This document shows positions 27,008 through 37,218 of a stretch of 47,049 nt of DNA, in pieces. Position 1 is the stretch's first letter; every line of letters starts with the position of its first letter. This stretch comes from an uncultured Lachnospiraceae bacterium (GTDB lineage: Bacteria > Bacillota > Clostridia > Lachnospirales > Lachnospiraceae). The notes beneath the pieces were generated by a model that saw only the letters and a list, made by a program, of their open reading frames with translations, ran no database searches and was not told the origin of the DNA. The translations under genes were made by a program, and so were the position numbers. Location of the stretch: contig CAMNCH010000006.1 in the NCBI GenBank assembly GCA_946534145.1, positions 1 through 47,049 on the forward strand, in the 5' to 3' direction.

Positions 27008-27586
27008 ATGAAAATCATCACTTTAAGCCGCGAATACGGCGCCGGCGGTCACTCAATCGGTACTGAGGTGGCAAAACGCCTTAACATCGAGTTCTACGAC
27101 AAAGACATAATCGCGGGTGTAGCCCGTGAAAGCGGTATCGACGAGAATCTTATCGCCAGCAAGGGTGAAGAGATTTCTGTCGCAGAGTCCATTATCCGTG
27201 CCATAACGCCCATTTCCTACGACCAAAAGGATTCAATCTTTGAGGCCGAAAAAAGCGTCATCATCGACATTGCCAAGAAAGGCCCCTGCGTAATCTTGGG
27301 CCGTTGTGCCGACATAGTGTTAAAAGAAGCCGGACTTGAGACCTTGAACGTCTTTCTTTATGCGGATGCGGATTCCCGTATCAAGAGAGTGGGCGAGCTC
27401 TTGGGCACCACCGACGAAGCCCTTATCCGTAAGGCTATCAGAAGAACCGATCACGACAGGCACTCCTACTACACATATTTCACCTACCAGAAATGGGGGG
27501 ACTACAAAAACTACAATCTGATGCTTGATACCGGAGCCTTGGGCTACGAAAGATGTATAGATATCATCTGTCAGGCGGCAAAATAA
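27008..27586 (+). CDS. Cytidylate kinase-like family protein
   Basis: MKIITLSREYGAGGHSIGTEVAKRLNIEFYDKDII, CVILGRCAD. Confidence 0.88.
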   Translation: MKIITLSREYGAGGHSIGTEVAKRLNIEFYDKDIIAGVARESGIDENLIASKGEEISVAESIIRAITPISYDQKDSIFEAEKSVIIDIAKKGPCVILGRCADIVLKEAGLETLNVFLYADADSRIKRVGELLGTTDEALIRKAIRRTDHDRHSYYTYFTYQKWGDYKNYNLMLDTGALGYERCIDIICQAAK

Positions 27587-27593
27587 GAACAAC

Positions 27594-27626
27594 AAAACCG
27601 TTGAGGAATTTCCCCAACGGTTTTCT
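27594..27626. terminator. Bidirectional terminator
   Basis: AAAACCGTTGAGG-aatt-TCCCCAACGGTTTT. Confidence 0.8.
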
Positions 27627-28097
27627 TTATACATAACCTCTTATATGGCACATCAAAACTGCTATAAGCACTCCGAGGAGAGCTCCCACAGCCACCTGCA
27701 AGGGTGTGTGTCCTATTAATTCTTTTAACTTCTCGTCATCACTCATTTCTTCATCGGAGAGACGCTTGAAGGATTCCATCATGTCGTTTAAGACCTTCGC
27801 CTGATTGCCGGTCTCACGTCTTACGCCCATGGCATCGTACATGGTGATGAAGGCAACTATTACGCAAATCGCAAACTCAAAACTTCCCACTCCGTAAATC
27901 ATAAGAGCCGAAGAAGTCAGGGCGCAGACCGTAGCGGAATGTGAGCTCGGCATGCCTCCCGCTCCGAAGAGTCTCTCGCCGCGAAAGCTCTTGGAGGTCA
28001 CCGCATACAAAACGGTCTTGACTATCTGAGCCGTGAGCCAGCCAAGGATAGCACATATCAATATTGTGTTGTTTAAGAACGCGGAAATACTATTCAA
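27627..28097 (-). CDS. Divergent PAP2 family protein (DUF212)
   Basis: GGMPSSHSATVCALTSS, YDAMGVRRETGNQAKVLN; GGGAGA before a TTG start at 28097. Confidence 0.85.
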   Translation of the reverse strand: MNSISAFLNNTILICAILGWLTAQIVKTVLYAVTSKSFRGERLFGAGGMPSSHSATVCALTSSALMIYGVGSFEFAICVIVAFITMYDAMGVRRETGNQAKVLNDMMESFKRLSDEEMSDDEKLKELIGHTPLQVAVGALLGVLIAVLMCHIRGYV

Positions 28098-29469
28098 CGC
28101 CTGTCTCCCTGTAACGAGGATTTTTAAGTTCAATAACTGCCATCACAATGGTAGTGGCCACCGCAACGCCGTCCGCAATGGGACCCGAATAGATTATACC
28201 ATCTATTCCGAAAAAGCGGGGTAAAATTATAAGCAAAGGCAGTAAAAATAAAATCTGTCTGGTGAGGGACAAAAACATACCCCTCTGAGGGCGGCCCGTA
28301 GCGGTAAAGAAATTGGACACTATGGGCTGCACAAAGTTTAAAAAGATAAAGAAGAAATAAATCCTGAAGTACTTAACCGCAAAGTCAAAATACTCCCGGC
28401 TTCCCTCGCCGAAAATCTTAATAATCTGAAGAGGGAATATCTGGAACACCAGAAACGCTCCGATTGACAGTATCAGTCCTATCTTAAGAGCCAGCATCAG
28501 TGCATCCTTAACACGCTTAAACTGTTTGGCTCCGTAGTTAAAGCTGATAATAGGCTGAAGTCCCTGGGAAATACCGATTATAAAGGAAAAAAACATCATG
28601 CCGACCTTGGATATGATACCCACGCAGGCAATGGGAATGGATTCTCCGTACACGCTTCTTGCACCGTAATACTTAAGGGAATTGTTAAGTACTATCTGCA
28701 CCACCATCATGGCTATCTGGTTAAAGAAAGAAGCCGTACCCAGTGATGCGCTTCTGCCAAAGTAGGAAAACCTCGGCACAAAATGCTTAAGTTTAAGCTT
28801 AACGGTCTTGTATCTGCAAAGGTACCAAATTACCATGGCCGCGGAAATGTACTGGCCGATAATGGTGGCAATGGCCGCACCCTTCATGCCCCAGCCGAAG
28901 CCAAAGACAAAAAGTGCATCAAGAATGGTGTTGATTATGGCACCCACAAGGTTGCACATCATGGAGTATCTGGGTGAACCGTCGGCTCTTACCAGATGGG
29001 CTCCGCCACCCTGCAGTATCAGCATAGGGAAGCCTATGGCCGTAATACGGGTATATTCCGCCGCAAGGGGAAACACGTCTGCGGGAGAGCCGAAAAAGTT
29101 TAAAAGGGGATGTAAAAATACCTCTGCCACAACCGCAAGGATTGTTCCGAGGATAAGAATCATTGAAACCGAGTTACCGATATAGTAAGGAGCCTTTTCC
29201 CTGTCGCCCTCGCCCATGGTAAGGTTGAAGGCCGAAGCGCCGCCTATACCGAAGAGTAACGCAAGAGATACACAGGAGATGGAAAAAGGAAAGGCTATGT
29301 TGGTAGCGGCATTGCCGAGTTCTCCTACGCTGCGTCCGATAAAGAACTGGTCTACGATATTGTAAAGTGCGCCCACCAGCATAGCTATGATGCTGGGGAT
29401 GGCAAACTGTCTTAAAAGCTGTCCCACCGGCTTAAAGCCAAGGGGATTGTTTCTTGTTTCTGCGTCCAT
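28090..29469 (-). CDS. MATE family efflux transporter
   Basis: IVDQFFIGRSVGELGNAATNIAFPF, GISQGLQPIISFNYGAKQF; start at 29469 or 29499. Confidence 0.92.
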   Translation of the reverse strand: MDAETRNNPLGFKPVGQLLRQFAIPSIIAMLVGALYNIVDQFFIGRSVGELGNAATNIAFPFSISCVSLALLFGIGGASAFNLTMGEGDREKAPYYIGNSVSMILILGTILAVVAEVFLHPLLNFFGSPADVFPLAAEYTRITAIGFPMLILQGGGAHLVRADGSPRYSMMCNLVGAIINTILDALFVFGFGWGMKGAAIATIIGQYISAAMVIWYLCRYKTVKLKLKHFVPRFSYFGRSASLGTASFFNQIAMMVVQIVLNNSLKYYGARSVYGESIPIACVGIISKVGMMFFSFIIGISQGLQPIISFNYGAKQFKRVKDALMLALKIGLILSIGAFLVFQIFPLQIIKIFGEGSREYFDFAVKYFRIYFFFIFLNFVQPIVSNFFTATGRPQRGMFLSLTRQILFLLPLLIILPRFFGIDGIIYSGPIADGVAVATTIVMAVIELKNPRYRETGVE

Positions 29470-29488
29470 TAGTTTAAATACACCTTTT

Positions 29489-30406
29489 TTAGATTGCATG
29501 CTCGTAATGCTGAGCGTAAGCTCCGATTCCGGGATTGGTGTTGCGATACTCGGTGGGAGTACATCCTACCATTTCCCTGAAAGTCTTGGTATAGTGGCTT
29601 CCGCTGGTAAAGCCCGTGCGGAAGGCTATATCGGTCACGCTTAAATCCGTGCCCGTAAGGAGTTCCATGCTTTTGGTAATACGATAAGAAATGAGGTAAT
29701 CGCCGGGAGTCTTGGCCACATATCTCTTAAAAATCTTGGCGCAAAGAGTCTTGCCCACGTTACCCGAAGAAGCTATATCCTCCAAAGAAATCTTGTCCAT
29801 ATAGCGGTCCTGTATAAAGGACATCATGCTTCTGAAAGTGGAAGCGTGAATGGGAGCCGGCTGAATAGCCGTGGAAAAATCAATGTTCTCGTGCATGAGC
29901 CTCAAACACTTAAAAGAAGCCTCGATAATCTCAAGTTCTAAGGTTTTGGGGTCCTTGTTCTCGTCAAAAAGGTTCAAAAGCTCATCGATAATCTTCTCGG
30001 TCCAGTCTCCTTTTTTCAAAATAAAATAATCCTTGGACCCAAAAGAAAGAATCGGCGCCACATAGCGCTGCTCGATATAATTGGATGCGCACATGTAGGA
30101 AGGATGGATAATAAGGCACAAAAACTCACAGTAACTGCCTTTATTGGACCAGTTGGAATGTACCCGTTTGGAGTTAACGCATATGCCTTCGCCCTTTTCG
30201 ATATGAAGCTGTTTACCGTTAACCATAAACTCAATACAGCCGTCCAGAACATAGAAATACTCTATGTCTTCATGCCAGTGCTCCGGAATGTACTGAGTAA
30301 TGCCGGGAGAAATGAAGTGGCGGTCTCTGAAACAGTAAAACAGGGGATTATTGTAATCAAATATCTGTGATTTATCTGAGCGGGTTGTAATAATATCTCT
30401 TTTCAT
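29489..30406 (-). CDS. AraC-family regulator with N-terminal cupin
   Basis: HWHEDIEYFYVLDG; C-terminal HTH with VTDIAFRTGFTSGSHYTKTFREMVGCTPTEYR. Confidence 0.93.
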   Translation of the reverse strand: MKRDIITTRSDKSQIFDYNNPLFYCFRDRHFISPGITQYIPEHWHEDIEYFYVLDGCIEFMVNGKQLHIEKGEGICVNSKRVHSNWSNKGSYCEFLCLIIHPSYMCASNYIEQRYVAPILSFGSKDYFILKKGDWTEKIIDELLNLFDENKDPKTLELEIIEASFKCLRLMHENIDFSTAIQPAPIHASTFRSMMSFIQDRYMDKISLEDIASSGNVGKTLCAKIFKRYVAKTPGDYLISYRITKSMELLTGTDLSVTDIAFRTGFTSGSHYTKTFREMVGCTPTEYRNTNPGIGAYAQHYEHAI

Positions 30407-30471
30407 TGGTTTTTAAAAATCCTCCGCGTGATATTATGACAAAAGTGAGACAGATAACATTTGCACTACAG

Positions 30472-30539
30472 TGTTATGATGTGCTAATATATTAGCAGAG
30501 TTGATATTAGTGCGCAACAGTAATATCAGCGTCATAACA
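30472..30539. repeat. Nested inverted repeats forming a potential three-way junction
   Basis: Outer TGTTATGA/TCATAACA enclosing TGCTAATATATTAGCA (30482-30497) and TGATATTA-N11-TAATATCA (30502-30528). Confidence 0.7.
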
Positions 30540-30569
30540 ACATATCCTTCTATGGTCCTATGGGCCGCG

Positions 30570-30599
30570 AAAAGAAGCAGTCGGTCGCTGCTTCTTTTT
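30570..30599. terminator. Bidirectional terminator
   Basis: AAAAGAAGCAG-tcggtcg-CTGCTTCTTTTT. Confidence 0.75.
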
Positions 30600-30626
30600 G
30601 TTTTCTCAAACTAGAAATATTGATAA

Positions 30627-30920
30627 TCAGCTGTTCTTTATATCTTCGATGGCGTCCTCAAGCTCGCCTATTGCTCTTTTGGCATTGGTGATTTCTTTGA
30701 ACTGTTTGTCAAATTCGGGATCGAAGTCACCGTCTTTGTGCATCTCGTAATACTTTCTGCCGATAGCCATGTAGGAGCGGTTAATAAGGCCCTCGCAGGT
30801 CTTTATCTCTGACTTGATTTCAAGTGTATCCCTGACATCGTTGCCCTTTTTAACGCTGCCTGTAATAAGCTCGCTGATAAAATTAACTATCTTTTCCACT
30901 ACTTCCCAGAATGTGTTCAT
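30627..30920 (-). CDS. Small coiled-coil protein of unknown function
   Basis: 97-aa charged ORF, ATGA-type overlap with the sigma factor gene. Confidence 0.65.
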   Translation of the reverse strand: MNTFWEVVEKIVNFISELITGSVKKGNDVRDTLEIKSEIKTCEGLINRSYMAIGRKYYEMHKDGDFDPEFDKQFKEITNAKRAIGELEDAIEDIKNS

Positions 30921-31564
30921 TTTTTGTTCCTCTCCTCAAGTTTTTTCTTTATCTTGCCCTTGGCACGGGTAAGGGCATTGTCGGTGGATTTTTCGTCACG
31001 ACCTAAGACCTTCGCTATCTGCGAATAGCCCATGCCGGTTAAGTGAAGCTCCACCGCTTCTCTTTCAAAATCAGACAGTTCCGAATCGATGAAGTGCTCG
31101 ATATCCTCCACATTCTCTCTGTCTATCAATATGGACTCGGGATTGTCGTCTCCGTTTGTGAGGGTGTCGCCGAGGCTTTTTTCGCTCTCCTCGCCCCCGG
31201 ATTCGTAGGTGCGGCTAAGAGAAATGTAGGTGTTAAGAGGCATGTGCTTCTTGCGCCCCGAAGCCGTCACCGCCGTATACATCTGTCGCGATACACAGAG
31301 ATCGGCAAAAGTAAGAAAGCTGGCGTCTCTTCCCGCATCGTAGTCCCTTACGGCTTTGAAAAGGCCTATCATGCCTTCCTGAATGAGGTCTTCGGCATCT
31401 GCGCCGAGGATGTACATGGATTTGGCCTTTGAGCGCACCAGATTCTTGTATTTGTCCAAAATATACTCGATGATGCCGGGCTCCCCTTCTCTTATGCGAA
31501 GAATCAGTTCTTCGTCGGAGGTGTCGGCGTATTTATTTTTTAAGTCTTTGTCTTGCAATCTCAA
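30917..31564 (-). CDS. sigH: Sigma-70 family factor, SigH-like
   Basis: DEELILRIREGEPGIIEYILDKYKNLVRSKAKSMYILGADAEDLIQEGMIGLFKAVRDYD; position after rlmB. Confidence 0.85.
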   Translation of the reverse strand: MRLQDKDLKNKYADTSDEELILRIREGEPGIIEYILDKYKNLVRSKAKSMYILGADAEDLIQEGMIGLFKAVRDYDAGRDASFLTFADLCVSRQMYTAVTASGRKKHMPLNTYISLSRTYESGGEESEKSLGDTLTNGDDNPESILIDRENVEDIEHFIDSELSDFEREAVELHLTGMGYSQIAKVLGRDEKSTDNALTRAKGKIKKKLEERNKK

Positions 31565-32273
31565 AGCTTAATACTCCCATCGCTACGGATGCGTTAAGTG
31601 AGTCGATGTCGCCCTTCATGGGAATCTTGGCCACAAAGTCACATTTTTCACGAACCAGTCTTGATACGCCTTCGCCTTCGTTGCCGATAACAAGGCCGAT
31701 GGGACCGGTTAAGTTAAGGTCGTACATGACTTCGCCTTCCATGTCGGCGCAGACAAACCAGAGGCCTCTTTCTTTTAACTCTTCGATGGTCTTGGAAAGG
31801 TTGGTAACCTTCACCACAGGTGTGTAATTGAGTGCGCCTGCGGATGTGCGGGCAACGGTGGCGGTTAAGCCTACCGCACGGTTCTTGGGGATTATGACTC
31901 CGTGAGCTCCCACGAGATTGGCTGTTCTTATGATGGCGCCAAGGTTGTGGGGGTCTTCGATTCCGTCAAGAATGATGATGAAGGGTGCTTCGCCCTTTTT
32001 CTCGGCATTGGCAAATATGTCTTCCATCTCGGAATAATCATAGGCCGCGCTTACGGCTATAACTCCCTGATGGTGGCCGGTCTGCGACATCTGGTCGAGG
32101 CGGTCCTTGTCCACATATTTAATGATGGTGTCCTGTTTTTTGGCCTCACGTTTGATAGTGAGAACCGGGCCGTCCTGGCAGCCGTCGAGGACATAGAGTC
32201 TGTCCACGGTCTTGCCGGATCTGAAGGCCTCAAGTACGGCATTTCTGCCTTCTATCATAGATTCGTTGTTCAT
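31533..32273 (-). CDS. rlmB: 23S rRNA (guanosine-2'-O-)-methyltransferase RlmB/TrmH family
   Basis: IEGRNAVLEAFRSGKTVDRLYV, LDGIEDPHNLGAIIRTA, VIGNEGEGVSRLV, IPMKGDIDSLNASVAMGV. Confidence 0.95.
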   Translation of the reverse strand: MNNESMIEGRNAVLEAFRSGKTVDRLYVLDGCQDGPVLTIKREAKKQDTIIKYVDKDRLDQMSQTGHHQGVIAVSAAYDYSEMEDIFANAEKKGEAPFIIILDGIEDPHNLGAIIRTANLVGAHGVIIPKNRAVGLTATVARTSAGALNYTPVVKVTNLSKTIEELKERGLWFVCADMEGEVMYDLNLTGPIGLVIGNEGEGVSRLVREKCDFVAKIPMKGDIDSLNASVAMGVLSFEIARQRLKK

Positions 32274-32704
32274 TGTTGCTCCTGTAATACTCCAGCCTGA
32301 ATCAGTTCAAGCATTCTGTCTGTCTCGCCCTTTAAATAAAGGTAGCCCATAAGTGCCTCAAAACCGGTAGCCTTGCGATAGTCGCCGATAGAGGCGTTTT
32401 TGGCTTTGGTGTAGGCTTTGGCGTTGCGGCCGCGCTTGTAGATGTCGGTTTCTTCTTCCGTAAGAAGAGGAAGAAGGGTGTCGGCAGCTTCTGCCTGAGC
32501 CTTGGCATTAACATAGGAAATGGCTTCTTTGTGAACCTTTTCAATAGGGCGGTTGCCCTTGGAAAGAGTCACGGTCCTTATGACCACTTCATATATGGCA
32601 TCCCCGATATGAGCCAAAATCAGGGGTGCAAGCTCCGCCGGATTAATGTCCGGAAGATTGTATTGTTCTTTTATTTCTTTGTACAAATAAAGGTTTTCGC
32701 CCAT
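32270..32704 (-). CDS. mrnC: Mini-ribonuclease III
   Basis: APLILAHIGDAIYEVVIRT, YKRGRNAKAYTKAKNASIGDYRKATGFEALMGYLYL. Confidence 0.92.
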   Translation of the reverse strand: MGENLYLYKEIKEQYNLPDINPAELAPLILAHIGDAIYEVVIRTVTLSKGNRPIEKVHKEAISYVNAKAQAEAADTLLPLLTEEETDIYKRGRNAKAYTKAKNASIGDYRKATGFEALMGYLYLKGETDRMLELIQAGVLQEQQ

Positions 32705-33370
32705 TTACTTTTTGCTAAGCTCCTTTATTTTTTCCTCAAGGTCAAGCACACGGTTGATAAGCTCGGTATTGGCCATCTGAAGATTTGCAATGTCCTCGCG
32801 AACAGGGTCCGGAAGGTCGGTCTGATTGAGTTCATCCTGAGGAAGAGCCACATCGTTACGCTTAACCACACGCCCGGGAACACCCACAACAGTGGAATTC
32901 GGAGGCACCTCTTCAAGCACCACTGAACCCGCACCGATCTTTGAGTTGTCTCCGATGGTAAAAGAACCCAGAACCTTGGCCCCGGCACTGACCATAACGT
33001 TATTGCCGAGGGTAGGATGACGCTTGCCCTGTTCTTTGCCGGTACCGCCAAGTGTAACTCCCTGATAAAGAGTACAGTTATCACCGATAATGGTGGTCTC
33101 GCCTATAATAACCCCGTTGCCGTGGTCGATAAACAGACCCTTTCCAATCTGAGCACCGGGATGAATCTCGATACCCGTCTTGCGGGCAGCCTTCTGTGAA
33201 ATATATCTTGCCCTGAAATAATGCCCCTTCAAATAGAGTCTGTGAGCCCTTCTGTAACTGAGCATTACCCTGAAACTCGGGTACAAAAAAGCTTCCCAGT
33301 CACAATGCATGGCCGGGTCGCGTTCTTTAATTATGCGAATTTCTTCTTTAATCTCTTTAATAATTCCCAT
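32705..33370 (-). CDS. cysE: Serine O-acetyltransferase
   Basis: GIEIHPGAQIGKGLFIDHGNGVIIGETTIIGDNCTLYQGVTLGGTGKEQGKRHPT left-handed beta-helix. Confidence 0.95.
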   Translation of the reverse strand: MGIIKEIKEEIRIIKERDPAMHCDWEAFLYPSFRVMLSYRRAHRLYLKGHYFRARYISQKAARKTGIEIHPGAQIGKGLFIDHGNGVIIGETTIIGDNCTLYQGVTLGGTGKEQGKRHPTLGNNVMVSAGAKVLGSFTIGDNSKIGAGSVVLEEVPPNSTVVGVPGRVVKRNDVALPQDELNQTDLPDPVREDIANLQMANTELINRVLDLEEKIKELSKK

Positions 33371-33441
33371 GGTCGCCTCTTTAAGCGGTGATATTTTATT
33401 GTAATCTATTTTAACTTATTTTTCAATGAATTGAGTATCCC

Positions 33442-33587
33442 AAACATGGGCGGGCTAATATTTGCCTTCCGGACACGTTCGCACTCTGTTCTTTGTCGTA
33501 ACGGACACATAAGCGGCTTGAGGGACACCCGCTAAGTGCCGACGAGTCGAAAAGGTCCGCAAGCCAAATATTAGCCCGCCCATGTTT
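33442..33587. repeat. 146-bp palindromic element with perfect 23-bp inverted termini and structured interior
   Basis: AAACATGGGCGGGCTAATATTTG (33442-33464) / CAAATATTAGCCCGCCCATGTTT (33565-33587), perfect reverse complements; stem extends with two C-C mismatches to CGGAC/GTCCG; inner hairpin 33496-33545. Confidence 0.9.
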
Positions 33588-33601
33588 AATTTCATCCACA
33601 T

Positions 33602-33871
33602 TTAAATCCATTCAAAATCCCCGCCGGTTACGGCAAGGCTAAGGAGGGTGTCCATTTTTTCAACTTCTTCGGCGCCTTCCACTACCTGAAGGAGAATGGC
33701 GTCTTCTTTGGCTACCGGGATTTCTTCGTCGGGGCCCACTTCCATGTCGGGGATTTCACCGCAGTAAGGGCAGATGATTCGCGGTGCAACCTGAAGGGAA
33801 AGAAAGCGCTCGCCGCAGGCTTCACACTCGTAAAAGCCGCAGATTTCGGTATTGTCGGGTACAAAAAACAT
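33602..33871 (-). CDS. Small zinc-ribbon protein
   Basis: YECEACGERFLSLQVAPRIICPYCGE. Confidence 0.7.
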   Translation of the reverse strand: MFFVPDNTEICGFYECEACGERFLSLQVAPRIICPYCGEIPDMEVGPDEEIPVAKEDAILLQVVEGAEEVEKMDTLLSLAVTGGDFEWI

Positions 33872-33921
33872 TTTGTTTATCTCCTTTAATTCTGTCGATT
33901 ATAGACCTGTTCCCTCAGAAA

Positions 33922-34974
33922 TTACAGGTACAGGTTCTGGCTTTTGCACAAAAAATCGTGACGGTCCGAGAAGATGTCGCTGTCAAAATATCTGATAATC
34001 AGTTCCAGGTCTTCATCGATTACCGCATGGCCCACCTTGTGGACGTGAATGGCAAAATGCCTTGAAAGGCCGGCTTCCTCGTAATATGGAAGCGCGCGGT
34101 TGTAGCATTCCCACATAGCGGGAGCGTTGACCCAGTCTTCGCCTGTCGCGGCACAAAGAATAAAATAATAGGAACCGGGGTCCATGGCAAGCGCCGCCAG
34201 CATCTCCTGATTTACGGGAATTTCTTCCTCGGTTTTATACTGTAAAAATTTATCGTTAAACCATCCCCGCTCAGCATCGGACTGCAGGCAGGAAAGAGGC
34301 TCGTTTTCGCCGTAAGTGTAGTCGGCTGGGCCGCCTACTTCCGTTAAATCGTAGGTTTTGCCCTGAGATTTGACTCCGTAAAGTGCCAGACCGCCGGCGC
34401 CGGAGCAGGTGGGAATCACCATTTTAAATCTGTGGTCGAAGGCGCCGCACACCGCAGTTGCCTTGCCCCATCTGGAAACGCCCGTAACTGCGGCAAGTCC
34501 GGGGTCAAATCCCAGTTCCCGACCCAGACCGTTTTCTATTGCATCCAGCACCTTGGAAGCGCCCCAGGCCCATGCCATCAGTACTCCCGTCTGAGAATCT
34601 TCCGTGTAGGGATATAATTTATAGAAGCATCCCTCGTGCTTGTAATCATCGGATGCAATCTCAATCGAATTCATAAAAATCAGCCCATAGCCTGCTTTTC
34701 TCGCAATCTCCGCAGGCTGGATGGGATGCATGCATATAAAGAAAGGATGTCCCTCCCCATGAGGCGAATCCTCGTAAGGCAGCAACACTCTCACGGTAAA
34801 AGAAACTTCGTCCACAAATATACGAACCGGCCGACCCGGCACCTCCTGCCCAAAGAACACAAGGGGCTCAACGGTTCCCTCCTCAGGGATTTCGTAGCTT
34901 ACCTTCTCTCCGCTTCTCCACTTGCCGTATTCGTTTTCTTCAAAAAAACGTCTGATTTCTTCTTTGTTAAACAT
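33922..34974 (-). CDS. CE15 glucuronoyl methylesterase-like alpha/beta hydrolase
   Basis: GVSRWGKA (GxSRxGK nucleophile motif), VIPTCSGAGG, ending with VHKVGHAV. Confidence 0.82.
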   Translation of the reverse strand: MFNKEEIRRFFEENEYGKWRSGEKVSYEIPEEGTVEPLVFFGQEVPGRPVRIFVDEVSFTVRVLLPYEDSPHGEGHPFFICMHPIQPAEIARKAGYGLIFMNSIEIASDDYKHEGCFYKLYPYTEDSQTGVLMAWAWGASKVLDAIENGLGRELGFDPGLAAVTGVSRWGKATAVCGAFDHRFKMVIPTCSGAGGLALYGVKSQGKTYDLTEVGGPADYTYGENEPLSCLQSDAERGWFNDKFLQYKTEEEIPVNQEMLAALAMDPGSYYFILCAATGEDWVNAPAMWECYNRALPYYEEAGLSRHFAIHVHKVGHAVIDEDLELIIRYFDSDIFSDRHDFLCKSQNLYL

Positions 34975-34984
34975 GGCCGTCCCC

Positions 34985-35797
34985 CTAAACCGTTATCGAT
35001 GCAAAAACGCTGTTCTGTCCTTCTTCTTTTTCAAAGCCCATGGATTCGTAGAGCCTTAAGGCAGGAATGTTGTCCACCACAACCGAGAGCACCATTCCCT
35101 TGGGCTTGTTAATCTCGATTGCCCTGGCCAGAAGCTTCTTGCCGAATCCCCTGCGCCTGTACTCCTCAAGCACCAGCACATCGTAAGGCTCATTAATCTC
35201 GCAGTCGGTGGAAAGGTCGAGATACCCCACCAATTTACCGTCGCACAGGGCAATTATGGGTGCAAATCCGTCCTTGTCCTCAATCACGCGCTCTCCGGTC
35301 CAGTAACCGGTAACGGTGTGAATGCTTAAGTAGTCCTTAACATATTCCTCCGAAAGAATCCGCGTTCCGCTCATGTCCACTCCGGGCGTGGGATTTTTAA
35401 GCACCATCTTCTGCTGCTCGTCATCAAATCTGGCGCCCTTTGCCACAAGTGCTTCTTTGGCCGCACTGTTCTGCGGGTTTATGATAAAGTCCACGCGATA
35501 GCCCTTAAAGTTTTGGCCCAGATACTCAAACAGTTCCTCGTAAGAGCTTCTTTCTCTCGAATAGGCTTCCAGCACCTCGATGTAATCGTCGTCAAACAGT
35601 GTCAAAAGGTCATAAATTCCCGTAATCTCGCCGTTTTCAAAGGTAGCAACCACTCTTCTGTCATCCTTTTCAAGGGCCTTTTTGAACCGCTCGTCAACCT
35701 TGTCTTCTTTGGTATTGGGCTGGGAAAAAGAAGGGTCCGTGCACAGCCCATGGTAAAAATCTCTGTATTCTTCAACCGAATTTAATTCTTTAATCAT
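34985..35797 (-). CDS. GNAT-family N-acetyltransferase
   Basis: YDVLVLEEYRRRGFGKKLLARAIEINKPKGMVLSVVVDNIPALRLYESMGFEKE. Confidence 0.9.
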   Translation of the reverse strand: MIKELNSVEEYRDFYHGLCTDPSFSQPNTKEDKVDERFKKALEKDDRRVVATFENGEITGIYDLLTLFDDDYIEVLEAYSRERSSYEELFEYLGQNFKGYRVDFIINPQNSAAKEALVAKGARFDDEQQKMVLKNPTPGVDMSGTRILSEEYVKDYLSIHTVTGYWTGERVIEDKDGFAPIIALCDGKLVGYLDLSTDCEINEPYDVLVLEEYRRRGFGKKLLARAIEINKPKGMVLSVVVDNIPALRLYESMGFEKEEGQNSVFASITV

Positions 35798-35980
35798 CTT
35801 AATACCCCGAACTCTCAAAAATACAGGGCTATTATAACACAGTAGCCACCAAAGAATGCACAACACCTAAAATTATTCATTCTTTGCCAAAAACTTCTCT
35901 CTTGTTGTCACGTTTCATAAAACTCCTTGAGAATTGATTTTGTTGTGATAAATTGAAAGTATCTTTTTAAAGGAGATTGA

Positions 35981-37066
<1,086 letters not shown>

Positions 37067-37082
37067 TACTTCTGAATTAATC

Positions 37083-37118
37083 GGGCAGGTAAGAGTTTTT
37101 CTTACCTGCTCTTTCTTT
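37083..37118 (+). terminator. Terminator of CE1 gene
   Basis: GGGCAGGTAAGA-gtttt-TCTTACCTGCTC-TTTCTTTT. Confidence 0.75.
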
Positions 37119-37171
37119 TGCCCCTTTTTCGGTGCGTCGTAAGACTGATTCACCCGCCAAATGAATGATAA

Positions 37172-37200
37172 AAGCCCACCGCGCAAACGCGATGGGCTCA
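37172..37200 (-). terminator. Terminator of malic enzyme gene
   Basis: AGCCCATCGCG-tttg-CGCGGTGGGCTTTTA on minus strand. Confidence 0.75.
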
Positions 37201-37218
37201 AAAATGTCTTACGTTTTA

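Noticed and set aside
33423-33611. 62-aa minus-strand ORF
   Set aside because: Lies across the 146-bp inverted-repeat element; better explained by the palindrome than as a protein.
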